Below, in pieces: positions 1-5,241 of a DNA stretch of 7,713 nucleotides; the first letter of the stretch is position 1; every line of letters starts with the position of its first letter. Below the pieces are notes generated by a model, which ran no database searches, was not told where the DNA came from, and worked only from the letters and a program-made list of their open reading frames with translations. Origin of the DNA: Pseudomonadota bacterium (GTDB lineage: Bacteria; Pseudomonadota; Alphaproteobacteria; Rhizobiales; Xanthobacteraceae); assembly GCA_023417665.1 (NCBI GenBank), contig JAEZFA010000033.1, positions 1 through 7,713 of the forward strand. The letters are read 5' to 3'. The translations under genes and the position numbers were made by a program.

Positions 1-477
1 CTCGGCGCCGGCGTGATTTTCAAGGAAGGCCTGACGGTCCGCGGCCTGACGACCGCGGCTTCGATCTGGATTACCGCGGCACTCGGCATCCTCTACGGCG
101 TCGGCTATTTCTTCCCGGCGATCCTCGGCACGGTTGCGGTACTCGGCACCTTGCAGGTCTTCCGCTGGATCGAGATCTGGATGCCGAGCCAGGCTTACGC
201 TCATTTCATCCTGCGCTTTCCGCGCGACCACACCATGCCCGAGGACAAGGTGCGGGAAATGATGAAGACGCACGGCTTCTCGGTTGCCAACGTCAATTAC
301 CGGATGGAGGATGGCGGCACCGCCTTCGAATACCGGATGACCATCCAGACCACCGAGAAGAATGCAATGGAGCGCCTCGCGGTCGCCCTGCGCGAAGAAA
401 GACGTGCTCGAATTCCGCATCTCGCCGGCGGGCGACTGACTCAATCAAAAGAATCCATTCGGGGAAGAAAGCCATGA
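1..477 (+). CDS. MgtC/SapB family membrane protein, 5'-truncated, C-terminus apparently frameshifted
   Basis: The gene enters the window already open; the frame reads from base 1, and the GTG at 13 is an internal valine. The visible start, LGAGVIFKEGLTVRGLTTAA, is the conserved MgtC/SapB signature, followed by two hydrophobic membrane segments (roughly window residues 20-38 and 40-57). A soluble C-terminal domain then runs from about residue 65 (ILRFPRDH onward), as in long MgtC proteins. MgtC-like inner-membrane proteins are linked to low-magnesium survival and, in pathogens, to modulation of the F1Fo ATPase; the role here is not shown. As written the frame ends at 477, overlapping the next start by ATGA, but its last 25 residues are arginine-rich and unlike the family. 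Skipping one A near 400 gives DVLEFRISPAGD and a stop at 437-439, which matches the family ending. Family call firm; intactness doubtful. Confidence 0.85.
   Translation, partial: LGAGVIFKEGLTVRGLTTAASIWITAALGILYGVGYFFPAILGTVAVLGTLQVFRWIEIWMPSQAYAHFILRFPRDHTMPEDKVREMMKTHGFSVANVNYRMEDGGTAFEYRMTIQTTEKNAMERLAVALREERRARIPHLAGGRLTQSKESIRGRKP
400..439 (+). other. Out-of-frame conserved C-terminus of the mgtC-like gene
   Basis: In the +2 frame from 401, GAC GTG CTC GAA TTC and onward reads DVLEFRISPAGD followed by TGA at 437-439. This resembles the usual last strand of MgtC proteins, which often end in a form of EFRISPxGD. The upstream frame runs cleanly to GAA GAA at 394-399, so one surplus base (or two missing bases) in the short A run at 398-400 explains the break. 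It may be a true mutation or a sequencing/assembly error. With this correction the gap to the next start becomes 34 bp and holds a normal ribosome-binding site (GGGGA at 461-465). Confidence 0.7.
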
Positions 478-1322
478 AACTCGTCCGTTACGGCCCGGCC
501 GGAAAAGAAAAGCCCGGCATCATCGACAAGAACGGCAAGCTGCGCAGCCTCGCGAAGATCGTGTCCGACATCACGCCGGAGACGCTCGCCGCCGGCGCGA
601 TCGCGAAGATCAGGAAGGCAAAGATCGAGAAGCTTCCCCTCGTGCCCGGCAAGCCGCGCCTCGGTTCGCCGGTCAGCAAGGTCGGAAACTTTCCCGCCAT
701 CGGCCTGAACTATGCCGACCACGCCGCCGAAGCCGGCATGCCAATTCCGAAAGAGCCGATCATCTTCTCCAAGGCGCCGAACTGCATCGTCGGCCCGAAC
801 GACAACGTGATGATCCCGAAGGACTCCACCAAGCTCGACTGGGAAGTCGAAATCGCGATCGTCATCGGGAAGCGTGCGCGCTACATCGAAGAAAAGGACG
901 CGGTGAAGCACATCGCGGGCTATGCGGTCTGCAACGACGTTTCCGAGCGCGCCTTCCAGATCGAGGGCACCGGGCAATGGATGAAGGGCAAATGCGCGGA
1001 GAGCTTCGGCCCGCTCGGCCCCTGGCTCGTCACCACCGACGAGATCAAGGATCCGCAGAAGCTCTCGATGTATCTCGACGTCAACGGCAAGCGGATGCAG
1101 ACCGGCAGCACGAAGACCATGATCTTCTCCTGCGCCTTCATCGTCGCTTATGTGTCGAAGTTCATGGTGCTGGAGCCGGGCGACGTGATTACCACCGGCA
1201 CGCCGCCGGGCGTCGGCATGGGCATGAAGCCGCCGGTCTTCCTGAAAGCCGGCGACGTGATGACCCTCGGCATCGAGGGGCTCGGCAACCAGAAGCAGAA
1301 GGTCGTGCCGTTCAAGAAGTAA
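474..1322 (+). CDS. Fumarylacetoacetate hydrolase (FAH) family protein
   Basis: A 282-residue soluble enzyme of the FAH superfamily, which uses a divalent metal (Mg or Mn) to hydrolyse, isomerise or decarboxylate 2,4-dioxo or related acids from aromatic, sugar-acid or ureide breakdown. Residues 1-70 form the variable N-terminal region. The catalytic domain starts at GLNYADHAAE (77-86, with H83 as likely catalytic base). Metal ligands are expected at E124 and E126 in DWEVEIAIVIG and D155 in CNDVSER. TGTPPGVGMG (241-250) is the conserved glycine loop before the C-terminal strand. Length fits the family. ATG at 474 has GGGGA eight bases upstream. The substrate cannot be named from sequence; the pattern is closest to proteins annotated as ureidoglycolate lyase, 2,4-diketo-3-deoxy sugar acid hydrolase or hydroxyhepta-diene-dioate isomerase. 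A terminator follows directly, so this gene probably ends its transcript. Confidence 0.93.
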   Translation: MKLVRYGPAGKEKPGIIDKNGKLRSLAKIVSDITPETLAAGAIAKIRKAKIEKLPLVPGKPRLGSPVSKVGNFPAIGLNYADHAAEAGMPIPKEPIIFSKAPNCIVGPNDNVMIPKDSTKLDWEVEIAIVIGKRARYIEEKDAVKHIAGYAVCNDVSERAFQIEGTGQWMKGKCAESFGPLGPWLVTTDEIKDPQKLSMYLDVNGKRMQTGSTKTMIFSCAFIVAYVSKFMVLEPGDVITTGTPPGVGMGMKPPVFLKAGDVMTLGIEGLGNQKQKVVPFKK

Positions 1323-1325
1323 GCA

Positions 1326-1367
1326 AAGCCGGCTGCCCGAGGCGAAAACTTGAGCAGCCGGTTTCTT
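1326..1367 (+). terminator. Rho-independent terminator after the FAH gene
   Basis: Four bases past the TAA, CCGGCTGC (1329-1336) and GCAGCCGG (1354-1361) form a perfect 8-bp stem around a 17-base loop. The stem can extend by G-U and two A-U pairs into the following T-rich TTTCTT (1362-1367). It separates the FAH gene from the HupE-like gene, suggesting the latter has its own promoter in the short 1368-1424 gap. Confidence 0.7.
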
Positions 1368-1424
1368 GAGCGCCCGCGGCCCAGCGAATAGGCTCTGCCG
1401 ACTCATGAAAAGGGCTCAACGACC

Positions 1425-2024
1425 ATGAAGACCGCGTTTCGCACCATCCTCGCCGCCGCGCTTCTCCTGCCGCAGGCGGCACTGGCGCATACCGGTGCCG
1501 GAGCGCACGGGCATGGTTTCACCTCCGGCTTCCTGCATCCGCTCGGCGGTCTCGACCACCTGCTCGCGATGATCGCGGTCGGCCTGTTTGCCGCCCATCT
1601 CGGCGGACGCGCGCTGTGGCTGGTGCCGCTCGCTTTCGTAGCGCTGATGGCGCTGGGCGGAGCCGCAGGCTTTGCCGGCGTTGCGCTTCCCTTCGTCGAA
1701 CTCGCGATCGCCCTTTCGGTCGTGGTGTTCGGACTTCTCGTCGCCTTCCGCACCCGGCTTCCGCTTGCTGCCGCGATGACGCTTGTCGGCATCTTCGCGA
1801 TCTTTCACGGCCACGCGCATGGCGCGGAATTGCCTGCGGGCCAGTCGGCCCTCACTTATGCCGCAGGCTTCTTGATTGCGACCGCACTGCTGCACGCGGC
1901 AGGCATCGCAATCGGACTGGGTTTCGCAAGGCTCGCGGCGAGCGGCCTTGGACCTCGGATCGTTCAGGCCGGCGGCGGTGCCATGGCGCTCACCGGCCTG
2001 ATGCTGCTGGTACGGACGTTCTGA
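1425..2024 (+). CDS. HupE/UreJ family protein, probable nickel/cobalt permease
   Basis: A 199-residue, highly hydrophobic protein. Residues 1-21 look like a cleavable signal peptide ending in AALA, which puts H22 near the mature N-terminus. The HupE/UreJ signature HPLGGLDH is at 38-45, and a histidine-rich FHGHAHGAE stands at 127-135, typical of this family's putative metal-binding sites; H157 lies in a later membrane segment. About six membrane helices follow the signal peptide. HupE-type proteins sit in the inner membrane and import Ni(II), sometimes Co(II), for hydrogenase or urease; neither enzyme is encoded here, so substrate and client are unknown. ATG 1425 has AGGG (1411-1414) ten bases upstream. 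The gene converges on the barrel-protein gene with only five bases between stops. I see no cobalamin riboswitch in the 102-base upstream gap. Confidence 0.92.
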   Translation: MKTAFRTILAAALLLPQAALAHTGAGAHGHGFTSGFLHPLGGLDHLLAMIAVGLFAAHLGGRALWLVPLAFVALMALGGAAGFAGVALPFVELAIALSVVVFGLLVAFRTRLPLAAAMTLVGIFAIFHGHAHGAELPAGQSALTYAAGFLIATALLHAAGIAIGLGFARLAASGLGPRIVQAGGGAMALTGLMLLVRTF

Positions 2025-2029
2025 CGTCT

Positions 2030-2908
2030 TCAGTAGCGCGCGGAAATTCCGATAAACGGATTGATGCGGTCGGACGCGCGGGTTACGCCGAAATTGATGC
2101 CGGCGTCGAGCTGCAGGTTCTTGTTGACTTTGTAGGTGAGCCCGCTGCCGAGCGTGATGATTTCGCTCGCGCCGTCGTTGATGCCGAAGCGGCCGACGGC
2201 TTCGTAGTAGATTCCGATCCTGTCCGTGATCTCCTGCGATAGCGAGAAGGTCAGTGCCGCCGCCGGGAAATAGCGCGAAGTATCGGTGTTGCGTTCCGCC
2301 GCGATCGCGGCGTTGATGCCGAGGCCGTAGGTGTCGTTGAACTTCGTCGCCCAGATCGCGACGACGCCGCCCTCGTTCTTGTCCGGGCCGATCCCGTTGA
2401 AGCGATCGGTCGGCAGCGTAACGTAGGGAAGCAACGCGAAGGCGGTCGCGCCCGGCCCTTCGAAACTGTCATTGCCCCAGAGATTGAATTTCATGCGCAC
2501 GTCGATCCCGCCGGGACCCGACTGGCGGTCCGTTCCGCCCGGTCCGTTCGTGCGCACGAGCGCATAGGGCCTTCCGACCAGCGACAGTTCAGTATTGTGG
2601 GTGAGCCCGATCCGGAGATTGCTGGTCATCCATTCACTGCCGCGCGTGACGCTGCCGTCGGGCGCGCGAAACGAACGCGCATAGCTGAAGATGCTGGTTT
2701 CGATCTGGAAGTGACCGGCATCGACCGTGAACGGCACTTCGGTCGTATCCGGGCGGTCGGTCGACATGTCGCGCAGAAGCGCCTCCGGCACCGGGCTGAA
2801 CAGCGAATAGCGTCGCTTGTCCTCGGCGGTCGCACCGCCAATTCCAAAAAGCGTCAGCGAACCCGCCGCCATCGCAGCACCTGCCGCCCGTCTCCATCCC
2901 ATCGTCAT
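2030..2908 (-). CDS. Outer-membrane beta-barrel protein, transporter / phenol MetA-degradation family
   Basis: A 292-residue exported protein. Starting at the ATG at 2908 gives a normal signal peptide: MTMGWRR, a hydrophobic stretch, and a likely cut after ATA at 28. The open frame extends to a TTG at 2974, but that would add 22 residues before the signal peptide and place coding sequence over the operator repeats, so I reject it. ATG 2902 is another option. The mature start has DRPDTTEVPF (51-60) followed by a GHFQIET segment, a hallmark of Pfam 'putative MetA-pathway of phenol degradation' proteins. The rest shows alternating amphipathic strands, and the chain ends in ISARY, an aromatic-terminated final strand as expected for BAM-inserted barrels. 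The ligand is unknown; the family name does not establish phenol metabolism. It may be metal-controlled through the upstream dyad sites. Confidence 0.82.
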   Translation of the reverse strand: MTMGWRRAAGAAMAAGSLTLFGIGGATAEDKRRYSLFSPVPEALLRDMSTDRPDTTEVPFTVDAGHFQIETSIFSYARSFRAPDGSVTRGSEWMTSNLRIGLTHNTELSLVGRPYALVRTNGPGGTDRQSGPGGIDVRMKFNLWGNDSFEGPGATAFALLPYVTLPTDRFNGIGPDKNEGGVVAIWATKFNDTYGLGINAAIAAERNTDTSRYFPAAALTFSLSQEITDRIGIYYEAVGRFGINDGASEIITLGSGLTYKVNKNLQLDAGINFGVTRASDRINPFIGISARY

Positions 2909-2930
2909 TCCGGCGCCCCGCACTTGCTTC

Positions 2931-2945
2931 TGCGAACTATTCGCA
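2931..2945 (-). promoter_or_regulatory. Candidate operator 1: perfect 6-3-6 inverted repeat
   Basis: TGCGAA-CTA-TTCGCA is a perfect 15-bp palindrome with a 3-base centre, ending 22 bases upstream of the barrel-gene ATG. It is the start-proximal member of a tandem pair and abuts a possible -10 box (CATAGT on the - strand, 2946-2951). The shape and TGC...GCA ends resemble Fur/Mur-family operators of Proteobacteria. That is a resemblance by eye, not a motif-model match. Confidence 0.5.
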
Positions 2946-2974
2946 ACTATGTTCCGGACCGAACGCAAATGCAA
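2946..2974 (-). promoter_or_regulatory. Possible sigma-70-type promoter for the barrel gene
   Basis: On the - strand, TTGCAT (2974-2969) and CATAGT (2951-2946) are separated by 17 bases. They match the consensus hexamers at only 3/6 and 4/6 positions, so the call rests mainly on correct spacing and on being bracketed by the two dyads. Confidence 0.3.
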
Positions 2975-2984
2975 GTCATTCGCA
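2970..2984 (-). promoter_or_regulatory. Candidate operator 2: imperfect copy of the same dyad
   Basis: TGCAAG-TCA-TTCGCA repeats the arrangement of operator 1 exactly 39 bp further upstream, with two mismatches between its arms. Around the dyads the two copies align over 28 bp (2931-2958 against 2970-2997) with 21 identities, including an exact 11-base ATTCGCAACTA at 2939-2949 and 2978-2988. It overlaps a possible -35 box, so a bound repressor would cover the promoter. Confidence 0.45.
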
Positions 2985-3036
2985 ACTAAGCTGCGGATTT
3001 TCCCGGGTCTGCCGGAACCACAGGTTTACGGGGCCG

Positions 3037-3852
3037 CTAGCGGTCGAAGCGCTTGGCCCAGAGCTGATGGAAGTGATGCACCGGCCCGCGCCCGCCGCCG
3101 ACGCCAAGCTGGACGCCGGCTTTCAGGACGCCGGTGATGTAGTGCTTGGCCTGCGCCAGCGCATCGTGCAGCGCGAGTCCTTTCGCGAGGCTCGCGGCGA
3201 TCGCCGAAGACAGCGTGCAGCCGGTGCCGTGATTGTTCTTCGTCTCGATCCGCTCGGCGGAAAAGCGCCGGATGCCCGAAGGCTCGATCAGCACATCGAC
3301 CGCGTATTTGGTTTGCGCATGCCCCCCCTTCACCAGCACGGCTCTCGCGCCGAGCTTGAGGAGCGCCTCGCCCTGATCCGCCATTTCGTTCTCGTGCTTC
3401 GCGACCGGCTGACCGAGCAGTGCCGCGGCTTCGGCAAGATTGGGCGTAATCAGATCGGCAAGCGGAAACAGTTCGCGCTTGATGGTCTCGATCGCTTCCG
3501 GCACGAGCAGCCGATCGCCCGATGCCGCGACCATCACCGGATCGAGCACCACGTTCTTCGCGCGATATTTTTTCAGGCCGGCCGCGACCACCTCGATCGT
3601 CGCGGGACGCGAAAGCATTCCGATCTTGGTCGCCCGCACCTTCAGGTCCGAATAGACGGCATCGATCTGCGCGCTCACGAACTCGGGCGGCACGTCGTGA
3701 ATGCCGCTGACGCCCTTGGTGTTCTGCGCGGTCAGCGCGGCAATGACCGATGCGCCGTAAACGCCGAGCGCCGAGAAGGTCTTGAGATCGGCCTGAATGC
3801 CCGCGCCGCCGCCGGAATCCGAACCGGCGATGGTGACCGCAATAGGAATCAT
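3037..3852 (-). CDS. thiD: Hydroxymethylpyrimidine / phosphomethylpyrimidine kinase
   Basis: A 271-residue cytoplasmic ribokinase-fold enzyme that phosphorylates HMP and then HMP-phosphate to HMP diphosphate, the pyrimidine half of thiamine. Motifs in order: AGSDSGGGAGIQAD (9-22, substrate-binding N-terminal loop), TAQNT (41-45), DPVM (104-107), TPNLAEAA (136-143), VLVKGGH (172-178) and HGTGCTLSSA (208-217, anion hole with C212, the expected catalytic cysteine). Length is normal and all key residues are present. ATG 3852 starts the conserved IPIAVTIAGSDS directly, with GGGA about nine bases upstream. No other thi gene is in the window, and the 131-base leader lacks the CTGAGA and ACCTGA elements of a TPP riboswitch. 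It lies 128 bp upstream of the barrel gene on the same strand, but that gene appears to have its own regulated promoter. Confidence 0.95.
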   Translation of the reverse strand: MIPIAVTIAGSDSGGGAGIQADLKTFSALGVYGASVIAALTAQNTKGVSGIHDVPPEFVSAQIDAVYSDLKVRATKIGMLSRPATIEVVAAGLKKYRAKNVVLDPVMVAASGDRLLVPEAIETIKRELFPLADLITPNLAEAAALLGQPVAKHENEMADQGEALLKLGARAVLVKGGHAQTKYAVDVLIEPSGIRRFSAERIETKNNHGTGCTLSSAIAASLAKGLALHDALAQAKHYITGVLKAGVQLGVGGGRGPVHHFHQLWAKRFDR

Positions 3853-3918
3853 TTCTGTAGGTCCCGTTTTTCTTGTTTGCGGGGGAACCTATGGGACGGA
3901 ACCCGTCGCTTCAAGGGC

Positions 3919-3947
3919 GCGGGAACTTGCAACTCTCCCCGCTTTTT
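3919..3947 (+). terminator. Hairpin plus T-run in the leader of the RAM-domain gene
   Basis: GCGGG (3919-3923) pairs with CCCGC (3938-3942) around a 14-base loop, directly followed by TTTTT (3943-3947). It has the form of a short intrinsic terminator reading on the + strand, 36 bases before the ATG at 3984. There is no + strand gene immediately upstream to terminate, so it could be a leader attenuator, a stop for transcription antisense to thiD, or chance. The stem is short. Confidence 0.35.
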
Positions 3948-3971
3948 GCTCCCCTCGCCCTTCGTAACGCC

Positions 3972-3976
3972 GGAGG
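3972..3976 (+). promoter_or_regulatory. Ribosome-binding site fixing the RAM-domain gene start
   Basis: GGAGG with a 7-base spacer to ATG 3984. It supports the short 79-residue product over a frame-open TTG at 3873, whose extra 37 residues resemble no domain. Confidence 0.75.
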
Positions 3977-3983
3977 CGCCCGC

Positions 3984-4223
3984 ATGATTCCGTTTTTTGT
4001 CCAGATCAAGTGCCAGCTTGGCAAATCCTACGACGTCGCCAACGCGCTTGCGGACGCCGAGATTGCTTCCGAGGTCTATTCGACGGCCGGCGAATTCGAT
4101 CTGCTCGCGAAGTTCTATGTCGATGACGGCACCGATATCGGCCACTTCGTCAACGAGAAGGTGCAGATCATTCCCGGCATCCAGGACACCCGCACGATTA
4201 TCACCTTCAAGGCGTTCGGCTGA
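3984..4223 (+). CDS. Stand-alone Lrp/AsnC ligand-binding (RAM) domain protein
   Basis: A 79-residue protein consisting only of the C-terminal effector-binding domain of Lrp/AsnC regulators; the N-terminal helix-turn-helix is absent. The beta-alpha-beta-beta-alpha-beta order can be followed: IPFFVQIKCQ strand, SYDVANALAD helix, ASEVYSTAGEFDLLAKFYVD strand pair with the conserved GEFDLLAKF turn (36-44), IGHFVNEKVQ helix, and IQDTRTIITFKAF final strand. In Lrp this domain forms dimers and octamers and binds amino acids. Free-standing versions are common in Proteobacteria and Archaea and may sense metabolites or assemble with full-length partners. The start is set by GGAGG seven bases upstream. 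The gene is divergent from thiD (131-bp gap), and its stop abuts the stop of the convergent DMT gene. Confidence 0.88.
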   Translation: MIPFFVQIKCQLGKSYDVANALADAEIASEVYSTAGEFDLLAKFYVDDGTDIGHFVNEKVQIIPGIQDTRTIITFKAFG

Positions 4224-5153
4224 TCACTCGACGGGCGGCCCTGCGGGCGGGGTCGCCGCTTCCTTTTCCTTCTGGCGATTGATGCCGAGCGCCCGCTCGC
4301 GGAAAATCACGAACAGGCCGGCCGCGACGACCACCGCCGCGCCCACCAGCACGATCGCCTCCGGCAACTCCGAGAACATGAAATAGCCGAGCACGGTCGC
4401 CCAGATCATCGAAGTGTAGGAGAACGGCGCGACCACCGATGCGGGTGCATGGCGATAGGAGTCGGTGAGCAGAATCTGCGCGATGCCTCCGAAAATGCCG
4501 ATGCCGCAAAGCACCAGAAAGTCGTTCCAGCTCGGCCAGACCCAGCCCCATGGGATCGTCGCGAGCGCGATCACGGCTGCGATCAGCTGAAAGGAAAAGA
4601 CAAGCGACGCCGTGGTTTCGATCTTGGTCATGCTGCGCACTTGCGTCATCGCTGCCGCCGTGAAGAATGCGCCGAACAGCGTCATGACCGCGCCCGCGGA
4701 TGCGCTCGAACTCCATGACGTCATGGTCAGGTGCGGCGAGAGCATGATGAGCACGCCCGCAAATCCCACGAATACCGCGCTCCAGCGCCAGATCCGCACC
4801 ACCTCGCGCAGGAAGATCGCGGCGAGCGCCACGTTGAACAGCGGGGTGACGAAACTGATCGCCGTCGAATCCGCAAGCGGCAGCCGCTGCAGTCCGAGAA
4901 ACATCAGCACCATGGCCGCAATGCCGGTGAAGGCGCGGGTGACATGACGGAACGGCATTTTCATCCGCAGCGCGGAATGGATTTCGCGCCGCCAAAGCAG
5001 CATCAGCAGCAGCGGCAACAGCGCGAGAAACGAGCGAAAGAACACCGTCTCGCCGATCGGAATGCGGTCGCCGAGCGACCGGACCAGCGCGCCCATCAGC
5101 GTGAACAGGAAGGTCGCGCCAAGTTGCAGCGCGATGCCGAGAAAAACATTCAT
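4224..5153 (-). CDS. DMT superfamily (EamA domain) transporter
   Basis: A 309-residue inner-membrane protein with about ten hydrophobic helices in two EamA repeats (roughly residues 5-138 and 150-284), the drug/metabolite transporter layout. Recognisable features are the ETVFFRS segment of helix 2 (35-41), the LPLADSTAISFVTPLFN stretch (91-107) with the following FLREVVR (114-120), and in the second repeat YRHAPASVVAPFSYTSMIWA (233-252) followed by FSELPE (260-265). A hydrophilic tail rich in K, E and P ends the chain. Such proteins usually export amino acids or other small metabolites; the substrate is not predictable here. I use ATG 5153; a TTG at 5165 is in frame but would add only four residues. 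No clear Shine-Dalgarno precedes either. It lies 88 bp downstream of the molybdenum hydroxylase gene on the same strand. Confidence 0.9.
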   Translation of the reverse strand: MNVFLGIALQLGATFLFTLMGALVRSLGDRIPIGETVFFRSFLALLPLLLMLLWRREIHSALRMKMPFRHVTRAFTGIAAMVLMFLGLQRLPLADSTAISFVTPLFNVALAAIFLREVVRIWRWSAVFVGFAGVLIMLSPHLTMTSWSSSASAGAVMTLFGAFFTAAAMTQVRSMTKIETTASLVFSFQLIAAVIALATIPWGWVWPSWNDFLVLCGIGIFGGIAQILLTDSYRHAPASVVAPFSYTSMIWATVLGYFMFSELPEAIVLVGAAVVVAAGLFVIFRERALGINRQKEKEAATPPAGPPVE

Positions 5154-5221
5154 GGAAAAAAGCAAAGCCGATTGCGCAACCAGCTATGCCTTTTCAGGGG
5201 ACGGAGATAAAGCCCGTTTCG

Positions 5222-5237
5222 CGCATACCGCTATGCG
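5222..5237 (-). terminator. Weak hairpin just after the molybdenum hydroxylase stop
   Basis: CGCATA (5222-5227) and TATGCG (5232-5237) form a perfect 6-bp stem with a 4-base loop, starting 4 bases past the TAG on the - strand. No T-run follows directly (the next - strand bases are CGAAACGGGC, then TTTAT), so it is at best a weak terminator or an mRNA 3'-end stabiliser between this gene and the DMT gene. Confidence 0.3.
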
Positions 5238-5241
5238 GGAA

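Noticed and set aside
441..1406. 321-residue open frame on the - strand opposite the FAH gene
   Set aside because: Antisense to a clear enzyme gene, of low-complexity R/D/H/L composition, and spanning the terminator. It is a shadow frame.
2995..3036. Imperfect hairpin after the thiD stop as a terminator
   Set aside because: The TTCCGG/CCGGGAA stem has a bulge and is followed by A's rather than T's on the - strand.
3884..3926. Three GGAAC motifs (3884, 3898, 3922) resembling the -35 box of EcfG general-stress promoters
   Set aside because: None has a CGTT -10 box at the expected 16-17 base spacing, so chance in GC-rich DNA is likelier.
3853..3983. Possible TPP riboswitch upstream of thiD
   Set aside because: The - strand leader shows neither the CTGAGA nor the ACCTGA core element, and no thiamine-type three-way fold is evident.
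3067..3987. 306-residue + strand frame opposite thiD
   Set aside because: The thiD motifs on the other strand are unambiguous; this frame has shadow-type composition.
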